DNA from: JAIBJN01 sp963847985 | GTDB taxonomy: Bacteria > Actinomycetota > Thermoleophilia > Gaiellales > Gaiellaceae | Assembly (NCBI GenBank): GCA_963847985.1 | Contig: CAWKBS010000002.1 | Location: 124,001-188,000 of the forward strand | Direction: 5' to 3' | DNA length: 64,000 nt | Part shown: positions 44,579-52,772 of the stretch, piece after piece | Position numbering within the stretch: the first letter of the stretch is position 1 | Layout: each line of letters opens with the position of its first letter | Program-made: the position numbers and the translations under genes | The notes under the pieces: generated by a model | What the model saw: only the letters and a program-made list of their open reading frames with translations | Databases searched by the model: none | Told to the model about the DNA's origin: nothing

Positions 44579-44584
44579 ATGATA
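44579..44584 (-). promoter_or_regulatory. -10 hexamer for a leaderless polX transcript
   Basis: TATCAT on the minus strand, then seven bases (CGCCGCC) and GTG 44571. The same TATCAT-N7 layout precedes the LOG-like gene at 52759. Confidence 0.5.
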
Positions 44585-44589
44585 CGCGC

Positions 44590-45315
44590 GTGCGCCTGGT
44601 CATCTGCGTCCCCACCTACGACGAGCGCGAGAACCTCGAGCCGATGGCGCGGGCGCTCGGCGCCGTCATGACCGAGCACGGGCTCGACGGCCGCGTCCTC
44701 GTGATCGACGACGCCTCGCCGGACGGGACGGGTCGGCTCGCGGACGAGCTCGCCGGAGAGCTCGGCTTCCTGGACGTCCTCCATCGCGAGCGCAAGGAGG
44801 GGCTCGGGCCGGCGTACGTCGCCGGCTTCGAGCGCGCGCTGGCCGGCGGGGCCGAACTCGTGGCCACGATCGACTGCGACTTCTCGCACGACCCGGCGGA
44901 CCTGCCCCGCCTCGTCGAGGCGACCTCGCGCGCCGGCATCGCGCTCGGCTCCCGCTACGTGCCCGGCGGAGGCACGGAGGACTGGGGAGCCCTGCGGCGC
45001 TTCGTCAGCCGCGGCGGCTCCGTGTACGCGCGGGCCGTGCTGGGGATTCCGGTCCACGACACGACCTCCGGCTTCAAGGCATACCGGCGCGAGGTCCTCG
45101 AGGCGATCGAGCCGGCGCGAATCGAGTCGCGCGGCTACGCCTTCCAGATCGAGACCGTGTACCGCGCGATCCGCCGGGGCTTCGTCGTCGAGGAGGTTCC
45201 GATCCGCTTCGCCGACCGCACCCACGGGGGGTCCAAGATGGGCCCCGGGATCGTCCTCGAAGCGATGGCGAGGGTGCCCGCGCTGCGCCTCGCAGCGGCG
45301 CGCGGGAAGCTCTGA
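44590..45315 (+). CDS. Dpm1-like polyprenol-phosphate mannosyltransferase (GT2)
   Basis: A 241-residue GT-A fold enzyme: RLVICVPTYDERENLEPM, VLVIDDASPDGTGRLADEL, LGPAYVAGFERAL, the metal-binding ATIDCDFSHDPADLP, GSRYVPGG and DTTSGFKAYRREVLEAI, RGYAFQIE. It transfers mannose from GDP-mannose to polyprenol phosphate, the donor for protein O-mannosylation or lipoglycans in actinobacteria. It lacks a C-terminal membrane domain, as in the soluble Dpm1 type. GTG 44590 gives the family N-terminus; no clear promoter hexamer is visible in the 18-base gap. Confidence 0.9.
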   Translation: MRLVICVPTYDERENLEPMARALGAVMTEHGLDGRVLVIDDASPDGTGRLADELAGELGFLDVLHRERKEGLGPAYVAGFERALAGGAELVATIDCDFSHDPADLPRLVEATSRAGIALGSRYVPGGGTEDWGALRRFVSRGGSVYARAVLGIPVHDTTSGFKAYRREVLEAIEPARIESRGYAFQIETVYRAIRRGFVVEEVPIRFADRTHGGSKMGPGIVLEAMARVPALRLAAARGKL

Positions 45316-45324
45316 TGCCAGGGC

Positions 45325-45330
45325 TATAGT
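45325..45330 (+). promoter_or_regulatory. -10 hexamer for a leaderless thioredoxin transcript
   Basis: TATAGT, then six bases (GACTCT) and GTG 45337. The best match in the window to the TANNNT-N6-start layout. Confidence 0.6.
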
Positions 45331-45336
45331 GACTCT

Positions 45337-45669
45337 GTGGCTGAGCTCGCACAGGTAGGTGACGCCGACTTCGAGACCGAGGTCCTCCGGTCGGAGATCC
45401 CGGTCGTCGTCGACTTCTGGGCGCCGTGGTGCGGGCCGTGCCGCGTCGTCGGGCCGATCCTCTCCGACATGGCCGACGAGCACGAGCGCATTACGTTCCT
45501 GAAGATGAACGTGGACGAGAACCCCGCGACGCAGGCGCGTTACAACGTCCTCTCGATCCCGACGGTGATCCTCTTCGAGAGCGGCGAGGCGCGCGAGACC
45601 GTGATCGGCGCCCGCTCGCGCAGTCACTACGAGTCCGTCTGGGAACGCTGGCTCAGCCCGGCGGCTTGA
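45337..45669 (+). CDS. Thioredoxin
   Basis: A 110-residue cytoplasmic disulfide reductase. The active site is VVVDFWAPWCGPCRVVGPIL, with Asp26-type buried acid (VVDFW) and cis-proline segment LSIPTVILFESGE. Conventional length, no signal peptide. The last 17 bases overlap the end of convergent thiL. No thioredoxin reductase gene is in the window. Confidence 0.96.
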   Translation: MAELAQVGDADFETEVLRSEIPVVVDFWAPWCGPCRVVGPILSDMADEHERITFLKMNVDENPATQARYNVLSIPTVILFESGEARETVIGARSRSHYESVWERWLSPAA

Positions 45670-46519
45670 ACGCGTCCCACGCGGCCAGGTCGGCGGGCTC
45701 CACGCCGGCGCCTTCCTCGCAGCGGCCGACGACCGGGAAGCCGAGCGCGTCCGCGTCGGCGAGGGCGAGCGCAGCCAGCAGCTCGTAGTCCTCGCCCAGT
45801 GTCCAGAACGGGAGGTCGGCCACCTCCTCGAGCCGGGCCGCGCGCGGGACGCTCTCGGGGTCGAGCACGATCCGGCAGCCGGAACGCTCTGCAATGCGCG
45901 TGGCATCGCCGGCGAGGCCGTCCGAGAGGTCGACGAGCGCGTGGGCGACCCGGGCGAGGCGCCGGCCCTCTTCCAGGCGAAGCGGCGGCCGACGGTGGCG
46001 CTCGACCAGCTCGTCGAACCCGGCCAGGCCCTCGCGAAGCGCGTGGAGGCCCGCGGCGGCGCCGCCGAGGGGGCCGGTGACGACGAGGAGGTCGCCGGGC
46101 ACGGCGCCGGCTCGGCCGGGGACGCGCTCGCTCCGGCCCACGGCCGTGACCGTGAGAACGAGCTGCTCGGCGCGCGTCGTGTCGCCGCCCGCGATCGCGA
46201 TCCCGGGCTCGTTCAGGCCGGCGTAGAGCTCGGCCAGCGCCTCCACGGAGACGTCCTCGGGGACCGCCAGCGCCACGAGCAGCGCCTCCGGCTCCGCCCC
46301 GAGGGCGGCGAGGTCGCTGAGGTTGACGGCGGCCGCCTTGTAGCCGAGGTCGCCCCAGGACGTCCACTCACGGCGGAAGTGGACGCCCTCGACCAGGGTG
46401 TCCTGCGTGACGACGACGCCGTCGGCGAGCACGGCGCCCTCGGCGTCCTGGCCGCGGACGAGCCCGCGGCGCTCGAGCTCAGCGAGGAGCCCGAACTCCC
46501 CGAGCTCCGAAAGCCTCAA
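45653..46519 (-). CDS. thiL: Thiamine-monophosphate kinase
   Basis: Final step of thiamine diphosphate synthesis. 288 residues of the PurM-like ATP-binding fold: LSELGEFGLLAELER, TQDTLVEGVHF, LGYKAAAVNLSDLAALGAEPEALLVALA, GGDTTRAEQLVLTVTAVG, VTGPLGGAAAGL, ALVDLSDGLAGDATRIAERSG and LGEDYELL. TTG 46519 is the only start fitting the conserved N-terminus and overlaps thiD by 41 bases. ThiD-ThiL in one unit gives two sequential thiamine steps; other thi genes are not in view. Confidence 0.92.
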   Translation of the reverse strand: MRLSELGEFGLLAELERRGLVRGQDAEGAVLADGVVVTQDTLVEGVHFRREWTSWGDLGYKAAAVNLSDLAALGAEPEALLVALAVPEDVSVEALAELYAGLNEPGIAIAGGDTTRAEQLVLTVTAVGRSERVPGRAGAVPGDLLVVTGPLGGAAAGLHALREGLAGFDELVERHRRPPLRLEEGRRLARVAHALVDLSDGLAGDATRIAERSGCRIVLDPESVPRAARLEEVADLPFWTLGEDYELLAALALADADALGFPVVGRCEEGAGVEPADLAAWDAFKPPG

Positions 46520-47291
46520 GATGGAAGACGTCGACGGGGCCGGAGCCCGCTCCGAGGTCGGCGAGCCCGTGGCGCACGGCCGCGGATGCGATCGCCGCGG
46601 CGCCCCGCGCGGCGTCCTCGAGGGGCTCGCCCCGGGCCAGCAGTGCGGCCAGGCTGGCCGAGTGGGTACAGCCGGCGCCGTGCGTGGCTTCCTCGCCGTA
46701 GCGCTCGACCGGGATGGCGACGTGGCGCTCGCCGTCGAAGAGCCAGTCCACCGGCTCCGCACCGTGCCCGCCCGTCACGATGACGGCGGCAGGGCCGAGC
46801 TGGTGCAGCGCCTCGGCGAGCGCGCGCCGATCGGCGTCGTCGGCATACGGAACCCCGAGCAGCGCGCAGGCCTCGTGGAGGTTCGGCGTCACGACGGTCG
46901 CAAGCGGGAAGAGCTCGCCGATCAGGACGGCGACGGCATCGTCCTCCAGGAGCTTCGCGCCCGAGGCGGCGACCATGACCGGGTCGACCACGAGCGGCGT
47001 CTCGTGCCCGCGCAGGAAGCCGGCGACCGCCTCGATGATGCGGGCGCTGAAGAGCATGCCGGTCTTGGCCGCGTCGACGCCCAGGTCGTCGAAGACGGCC
47101 TCGAGCTGGGCCCGGACGAACGCGGGCGGGGCCTCGTGGACGTCCGTGACCGCGGTCGTGCTCTGGGCGGTGAGCGCCACGATCGCGCTCATGCCGTGGC
47201 AGCCGAGTGCCGCGAACGCCTTCAGGTCCGCCTGGATCCCCGCGCCCCCGCCCGAGTCCGAGGTCGCGATGGTGAGGCACCGGGGTACCAC
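46479..47291 (-). CDS. thiD: Hydroxymethylpyrimidine (phosphate) kinase
   Basis: Ribokinase-fold enzyme, 270 residues, phosphorylating HMP and HMP-P for thiamine synthesis. CLTIATSDSGGGAGIQADLKAFAALGCHGMSAIVALTAQ, AAKTGMLFSARIIEAVA, VVDPVMVAASGAKLLEDDA, VTPNLHEACALLG, VTGGHG and the anion-hole GAGCTHSASLAALLARG. The usual family sequence is GTGCT(L/H)S; here it is GAGCTHS. GTG 47291 start. TAGCTT nine bases upstream may be its -10. Confidence 0.94.
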   Translation of the reverse strand: MVPRCLTIATSDSGGGAGIQADLKAFAALGCHGMSAIVALTAQSTTAVTDVHEAPPAFVRAQLEAVFDDLGVDAAKTGMLFSARIIEAVAGFLRGHETPLVVDPVMVAASGAKLLEDDAVAVLIGELFPLATVVTPNLHEACALLGVPYADDADRRALAEALHQLGPAAVIVTGGHGAEPVDWLFDGERHVAIPVERYGEEATHGAGCTHSASLAALLARGEPLEDAARGAAAIASAAVRHGLADLGAGSGPVDVFHLEAFGARGVRAPR

Positions 47292-47300
47292 GGGGGACGA

Positions 47301-47310
47301 AAGCTAGCAT
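47301..47310. promoter_or_regulatory. Interlocked divergent -10 elements between thiD and a helicase gene
   Basis: The ten bases AAGCTAGCAT contain TAGCAT (47305-47310, +), six bases before the helicase ATG 47317, and TAGCTT (47306-47301, -), nine bases before thiD GTG 47291. The hexamers overlap by two bases, forcing competition. Confidence 0.5.
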
Positions 47311-47316
47311 CGCCCC

Positions 47317-49557
47317 ATGGCCGTCGTGACCTGGGAGGGGCTGCTGGAAGGGGAGGAGCTGGCCTACCTGAGCGAGGTCCCCGGGCAGGAGGCGCGCGCC
47401 GTGCCGCTCCCGGAGCTCCACCCGAAGCTCGAGGCGGCGCTCAGGGCCCGCGGGGTCGAGAGCGTCTTCGCGCACCAGGCGGAGTCGCTCGCGGCGGCCC
47501 GGCGGGGAGAGCACGTGGTCGTGGCGACCGGGACCGCCAGCGGGAAGACGCTGGCGTTCAACCTCCCAGTCCTCGACGCGCTCGCTGCGGAGCCGAAGCT
47601 GCGCGCGCTCTATCTCTACCCGACCAAGGCCCTGGCCCAGGACCAGGCGCGCTCGCTCACGGAGCTCGGCGTCGCGGGCGTCAAGCCGGCGATCTACGAC
47701 GGCGACACCGAGCACGAGCGCCGCTGGCAGATCCGCAAGTGGGCGAACGCGATCCTCACCAACCCGGACATGCTCCACGTCGGCGTCCTTCCGCACCACG
47801 ACCGCTGGGGGGACGTCCTGGCGAACCTCCGCTACGTCGTCGTCGACGAGGCGCACGTCTACCGCGGCGTCTTCGGCTCGCACGTCGGGAACGTGCTCCG
47901 GCGCCTGCGGCGCGCGGCGCGGATCTACGGCGCCGACCCGCAGTTCCTGCTGGCCTCGGCGACGATCGCCAACCCGGGTGAGCTCGCGCGCTCGCTGCTC
48001 GGCCTGGACGTCACCGTCGTGGACGCCGACGCCGCTCCGCGCGCGGCCAGGACGATCGCCTTCTGGAACCCGCCGGTGCTGGACGAGGCGCTGCAGCTCC
48101 GCGCCAGCGCGCTGGGGGAAGGCGCCCGCCTCCTGGCCGAGCTCGTCTCCCGCGGCCTCAGGACGATCTGCTTCGCCAAGAGCCGCAAGGCGGTCGAGCT
48201 GATCCACCGCTTCGCCGCGGAGCGGCTGGACGCGGAGACGGCCGCCCGCCTCTCGCCCTACCGCGCCGGCTACACGCCCGCGCAGCGGCGCGAGGTCGAG
48301 CGGCGGCTGGTGGCGGGCGAGCTCCTCGGCGTCACGGCCACCGACGCGCTCGAGCTCGGCATCGACATCGGCCTCCTCGACTGCGCAATCTCCGTCGGCT
48401 TCCCCGGCACGGTGGCCAGCCTGCGCCAGCAGTGGGGCCGCGCGGGGCGGCGCAGCGACGGCCTCGCGGTGCTCGTCGCCAGCGAGGACGCGCTCGACCA
48501 GTTCTTCATGCGCGAGCCCGAGGCGCTCCTGGGCCGGCGGGTCGAGGCGGCCATCCTCGACCACGCCAACCCGCGCATCCTCGACGGCCACGTCCTCTCG
48601 GCCGCCTTCGAGGGGCCGCTGGACGACCGCGACCGCGAGACGCTCGGCGACGCAGCGCTGGAACGGGCGGAGACGCTGGTCGAGGGCGGGGAGCTGCGGA
48701 AGACGCCCGCCGGCATCGTCTGGGCCGGCCGCGACTACCCGGCCGGCCGCGTGGCCCTGCGCTCGGCGAGCCCGGAGTCGATCGCCGTCATCGACGCGGC
48801 CACCGGCTCGGTCCTGGGCCTCGTCGAGCGGGAGCGCGCCTTCTCCACCGTGCACGAAGGCGCCGTCTACCTTCACCTGGGCGAGGCCTACCGCGTGCTC
48901 GAGCTCGACCTGAACGCCCGCGCGGCGCTGGTCGAGGCCTTCTCGGCCGACTACTACACCCAGGCGAAGAAGGAGACGACGACCGCGATCGAAGAGGCCG
49001 AGCTGTCTGCGCGACGACTCGGGATGGAGGTCTCGTTCGGCCGGGTGAGCGTCACCGAGCAGGTGATCGCCTACCAGCGGAAGTCGATCCGCGACCAGGC
49101 GACGCTGGAGCTCGTCACCCTCGACCTGCCGCCGACGACCTTCGAGACCGAGGCGATCTGGTACGTGCCCTCCGACGAGCATCTCGCCGGGCTCGAGCCG
49201 CTGCCGAAGCTGCTCGGCTCGCTTCATGCCGCCGAGCACGCCATGATCGCCATCCTCCCGCTCTGGGCCATGTGCGACCGCTGGGACATCGGCGGGCTCT
49301 CGACGAACCTCCACTTCCAGACCGGCCGCCCGACCGTGTTCGTCTACGACGGCCACCCGGGCGGAGTCGGGATCGCCCGCCGCGGCTACGACGAGCTCGA
49401 GGGCTGGGTCGGCGACACCGAGCGCCTGCTCGCCGGGTGCCCCTGCTCGGACGGCTGCCCGTCCTGCGTCCAGTCGCCCAAGTGCGGCAACCTCAACGAG
49501 TTCCTGGACAAGGCGGGCGCGCTCACGCTTCTCCGCCGCCTCCTGGCCGACGGCTGA
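47317..49557 (+). CDS. DEAD/DEAH-box helicase with DUF1998 zinc domain (MrfA-like)
   Basis: A 746-residue superfamily 2 helicase. Q-like VESVFAHQAESL, Walker A ATGTASGKT, DEAH box VVVDEAHVYRG, motif III SATIANP, motif V/VI TDALELGIDIG and QQWGRAGRR. The C-terminal part carries DUF1998 with four cysteines in GCPCSDGCPSCVQSPKCGN, a probable zinc site. This layout matches Bacillus MrfA, a 3'-5' helicase working in mitomycin-type DNA damage repair, without its MrfB exonuclease partner next to it. Function in this organism is inferred from the family. Confidence 0.88.
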   Translation: MAVVTWEGLLEGEELAYLSEVPGQEARAVPLPELHPKLEAALRARGVESVFAHQAESLAAARRGEHVVVATGTASGKTLAFNLPVLDALAAEPKLRALYLYPTKALAQDQARSLTELGVAGVKPAIYDGDTEHERRWQIRKWANAILTNPDMLHVGVLPHHDRWGDVLANLRYVVVDEAHVYRGVFGSHVGNVLRRLRRAARIYGADPQFLLASATIANPGELARSLLGLDVTVVDADAAPRAARTIAFWNPPVLDEALQLRASALGEGARLLAELVSRGLRTICFAKSRKAVELIHRFAAERLDAETAARLSPYRAGYTPAQRREVERRLVAGELLGVTATDALELGIDIGLLDCAISVGFPGTVASLRQQWGRAGRRSDGLAVLVASEDALDQFFMREPEALLGRRVEAAILDHANPRILDGHVLSAAFEGPLDDRDRETLGDAALERAETLVEGGELRKTPAGIVWAGRDYPAGRVALRSASPESIAVIDAATGSVLGLVERERAFSTVHEGAVYLHLGEAYRVLELDLNARAALVEAFSADYYTQAKKETTTAIEEAELSARRLGMEVSFGRVSVTEQVIAYQRKSIRDQATLELVTLDLPPTTFETEAIWYVPSDEHLAGLEPLPKLLGSLHAAEHAMIAILPLWAMCDRWDIGGLSTNLHFQTGRPTVFVYDGHPGGVGIARRGYDELEGWVGDTERLLAGCPCSDGCPSCVQSPKCGNLNEFLDKAGALTLLRRLLADG

Positions 49558-49560
49558 GAG

Positions 49561-52085
49561 CTAGCGCAGGCGGATTTCGACGCCACGGACGACGTCGCGG
49601 CGGCGGTCGACCCGTGCCCGGTCGCGGCCGGCGTCGCCGAAGACCCGGTCGCGGATGCCGTCGCGGGCCTGGATGGTGTCGGCGTCGTCTCCACCGCGAA
49701 GGACGTCCTGCCCGCGGCCGCCGGACAGGTAGTCGTTTCCGTCGCCGCCCTGGAGCGTGTTGCCCAGCGAGTTGCCGAGGAGCCGGTCGTCGAAGCTCGA
49801 GCCGGTCGCGTTCTCGATGAGCGCGAGCGAGTCCGCGCCGTCCCCGACCGCCTCGCCCGCGGCCAGGTTGACGACGACTCCAACCCTCCCGTTCGTTGGG
49901 AAGAACGTCGCGTAGTCCACGGTGTCGACCCCGCCGCCGCCGGACAGCGAGTCGGCGCCGGCGAGCCCGCGGAGCCTGTCGTTGCCGTCTCCGCCCTCGA
50001 GGGTGTTCACCGCACCGTCGCCGGTGAGAAGGTCGGCGCCGGAGCTGCCGGTCGCGTTCTCGACAGTGGTGAGGAGGTCGACGTCGCCCGCGCTCGCGGC
50101 CGTGCCGGACGTCAAGTTGACCACGACGCCGGGCGGGCGCGACGAGTAGTCCACCGTGTCGGAGCCCGCGCCGCCGTCGAGGACGTCGGCACCCGCGGTC
50201 GCCATGAGCAAGTCGTTTCCGGCGCCGCCCGCGAGGCTGTTCGGGCCCACCGTTCCGGTCAGGGTGTCGCGCCCGGAGCCGCCGGTGACATTCTCCATGG
50301 CCATGAGCGCGTCGTTGCCCGCGGTGCCGGTGCCCTGCGCGCCGGCGACCGAGAGGTCGACGGTGACGCCGAGCGCGAAGGAGGAGTAGTCCGCCGCGTC
50401 GATCCCGGGACCGCCGTCGAGCACGTTGTCCCCGACAGTGCCCAGGAGGACATCGCCGAACGACGAGCCTATGACGTTCTCCGCAGCGAGCAGCGTGTCG
50501 GTTCCGGCACCGCCCGTGTTCTGCGCGGCGAGGCTGGCGAGGTTGACGGTGACTCCGGCCTCGGCGGCCGAGTAGTCGAGGGTATCCACGCCCGGGCCGC
50601 CGTCGAGGGTGTCGTTCCCGCGGAGCCCGGCGAGCGTGTCGGCACCGTCGCCGCCGTTCAGCACGTTGGTGCCGGCCTCGCCGGTGATCGTGTCGTTCCC
50701 CGTGCCGCCGGTCGCGCTTTCGAGCGTGACGAGCGTATCGATGCCCGCCGTACCGGTGTTCTGCGGTCCCGCGAGCGAGAGATTGATGCTGACTCCACCG
50801 CCGAAGGCCGAGTAGTCCGCGGTGTCGGTGCCCGCGCCGCCCGTGAGGACGTTCGCGCCCGCATCGCCGCCGAGGACATCCGCACCGGTCCCCCCGGTCA
50901 GATTCTCGAGGCCCGTCACGGTGTCCGTACCGGCGCCGCCCGTCGGTTGGGCCGTCGAGTCGGCCAGGCTCATCGTTACGCCAGCAGTGACGCCGGAGTA
51001 GTCGAGCGAGTCCACACCCGTCCCACCATCGATGTTGTCGTTGCCGGCGCCATCGAGGATCGTATCGTCGTCGTCGTCGCCGAAGACCGTGTCGTTGCCC
51101 GCTCCGCCGGTCAGCCGATCGAGGCCGAGTCCGCCGTTGAGGGTGTCGTCGCCGGCGCCACCGTCGATCGTGTCGTCGCCCGCTCCGCCGGTAAGGTCGT
51201 TGGCGGTGGCGCCGCCGACGAGCAGGTCGTCACTGGCGCCTCCGAAGGCGCTCTCGACGTCCGCGCCGACCGAGTCTGCTTCTCCGACCTCGCCATCGTC
51301 GGCCGTCGCGTCCATTGTCACCACGACCCTGGCCGTGCGAGCGGCGTAGGTCACGCGGTCGTCGACACCGGCGCCGCCAGCCATCGTGTCGGCCCCGTTC
51401 GAAGCGTCGCCCTCGTCGAATTGGTCATTGCCGGGGCCGCCGGAGAGCGTGTCGGCATCAGCGCCGCCGGCTAACGTGTCGTCGCCGCCCTCGCCGTTGA
51501 GCGTCAGACCGAGCGCCGCGGCCGCTCCCGGTGACGGCGTCTCCGGCGCCCGAGACCACGTCCGCTCCACCGCTCGCGTTGATGGTTCCGAGCTCGACGT
51601 TGGCGAGTGTCACGTCCACGTCGTTGTCGCCGTTCAGGTTCGCGCCGCCCGTTCCCAGCACAACAATGTCGGCGCCCGGGCCTCCGGTAACGGTGAGACG
51701 GTCCTGAACGCCCGACGAGAGGTCGACGACGAACTCGATCTCGGAGGCGCCCGAACCCTCGGCCGCCGCTCCGGGGGCGAACTGACCGGTGGTCAGATCG
51801 ATGGTGACGGTTCTCGGCACCCGTCGTGCCGTTGACGACGATCGTGTCCGTGTTGGCGACCGTGGCCGTGCTGCAAGGCGGCGCGCTCGGGTTCGGGCCG
51901 GCCATGATCCGGCCGGCGTTGGCGCCGGTTCCCACGACGATCAAGGCGGAGTCACCGCCGGTGCTCATGGTCACGGTGGCCGTCCCGGCGCCGAAGACGC
52001 AGGTCACCGCGCCCTGCGCAGGCGAAGCCGCCCCGAGGGCGATCAGGAGGAGCGAAAGGGTGAAAACTGTGCGAAAGCGCGCCAT
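49561..52085 (-). CDS. Secreted protein with RTX-like glycine/aspartate calcium-binding repeats, two frame breaks
   Basis: After correction about 840 residues. A signal peptide (FTLSLLLIALGAASPAQGA) is followed by a beta-rich domain (TVTIDLTTGQFAPG...ANLNGDNDVDVTLANVE), and then many nonapeptide-type units GGxGxDxLxGG (e.g. LDRLTGGAGNDTVFGDDDDD). A larger unit of roughly 80-90 residues repeats about six times: D-x-x-DYS-x-G-V-x-V-x-L ... GTD-x-L ... EN-x-x-G-x-x-G. The repeats predict Ca2+-bound parallel beta-rolls. Two single inserted bases, near 51520 and 51825, break the frame; removing them leaves 2523 bases. No type I secretion genes are nearby; the signal peptide implies Sec export. Confidence 0.78.
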
Positions 52086-52127
52086 GGTTCCGTTGGTGCG
52101 TGGATTCGACAGTAGCGGAGGAATCCT

Positions 52128-52304
52128 TTAGCCGGCGCGGCGCGGCCGGCGCACCAGCTCGCCGCCGCAGTTCGGGCAGACGGAGGCCATCGCGTCGGCG
52201 CAGGCCGGGCAGAACGTGCACTCGAAGCTGCAGATTCGGGCCTCGGCGTCGGCCGCGAGCGCGGCACCGCAGCGCTCGCACTCGGAACGCATCTCCAGGG
52301 CCAC
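52128..52304 (-). CDS. DUF1272 zinc-ribbon-like small protein
   Basis: A 58-residue cytoplasmic protein with three Cys pairs: MRSECERCGAAL, ICSFECTFCPACAD and VCPNCGGELVRRP. The RICSFECTFC-x2-C ... CPNCGGELVRRP pattern is characteristic of DUF1272 (COG3813), of unknown function but presumably metal binding. GTG 52304 starts two bases after the preceding gene's stop, so it is co-expressed with the LOG-like protein. An internal ATG five codons later also fits. Confidence 0.88.
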   Translation of the reverse strand: MALEMRSECERCGAALAADAEARICSFECTFCPACADAMASVCPNCGGELVRRPRRAG

Positions 52305-52306
52305 GG

Positions 52307-52759
52307 CTAGCGCGCCTCCACCAGCCCGAGCGCCCGCTCGACGGCCTCCGCCGCCGTCTCTGCGTGCTCGACGCCGTCGCCCTCCACCCCCGGTCCCGCC
52401 CCGAGCACGACCACGGGCCGCCCGAGCACGCGCGCGTACGCGATCTCGGCCGCGGTGCCCCAGCGTCCGCCCACCGCGATCGCCGCCTCGCACGAGGCGA
52501 CGACGGCCAGGTTCCGCGCATGACCGGTGCCGGTGGCGATCGCATAGTCGATCCACGGGTTCGCGTCGCGCGTCGTCTCGCCCGGGAGGATCCCGACGGT
52601 CGTGCCCCCCGCGTCCTTGGCGCCGCGCGCCGCCGCTTCCATCACCTCGCCGAGCCCGCCGCAGACCACGACGCAGCCGCGCTCGGCCAGCAACCGGCCG
52701 ACCTCCTCCGCCTGGGACGCCCACTGGGCGCCGCTCCCGATGACTGCGATCTGGGTAAC
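52307..52759 (-). CDS. LOG/TIGR00725-like nucleotide-binding protein (unusual GTT start)
   Basis: About 150 residues of a Rossmann (SLOG) fold: QIAVIGSGAQWASQAEEVG, VVCGGLGEVMEAAARGAKDAGGTTVGILPG (the GGxxGVM-type motif), IAVGGRWGTAAEIAYA and PVVVLGAG. Related proteins bind nucleotides; some (LOG) release cytokinins, which is not implied here. No ATG, GTG or TTG precedes the first strand in frame. The codon at the expected start is GTT (52759-52757), exactly seven bases after a TATCAT hexamer as in the polX promoter, so either GTT initiates or GTG has been misread. Followed directly by the DUF1272 gene. Confidence 0.78.
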   Translation of the reverse strand, partial: VTQIAVIGSGAQWASQAEEVGRLLAERGCVVVCGGLGEVMEAAARGAKDAGGTTVGILPGETTRDANPWIDYAIATGTGHARNLAVVASCEAAIAVGGRWGTAAEIAYARVLGRPVVVLGAGPGVEGDGVEHAETAAEAVERALGLVEAR

Positions 52760-52766
52760 GGGACCG

Positions 52767-52772
52767 ATGATA
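52767..52772 (-). promoter_or_regulatory. -10 hexamer for the LOG-like gene
   Basis: TATCAT on the minus strand, seven bases before the GTT at 52759. It abuts the start of the divergent NDH-2 gene, whose own ATG is at 52772 or 52784. Confidence 0.45.

Noticed and set aside
49561..51500. Regular DNA repetition considered as a CRISPR array or satellite
   Set aside because: Repeats are degenerate, lie in an open coding frame and encode Gly/Asp beta-roll motifs; no constant short repeat with unique spacers.
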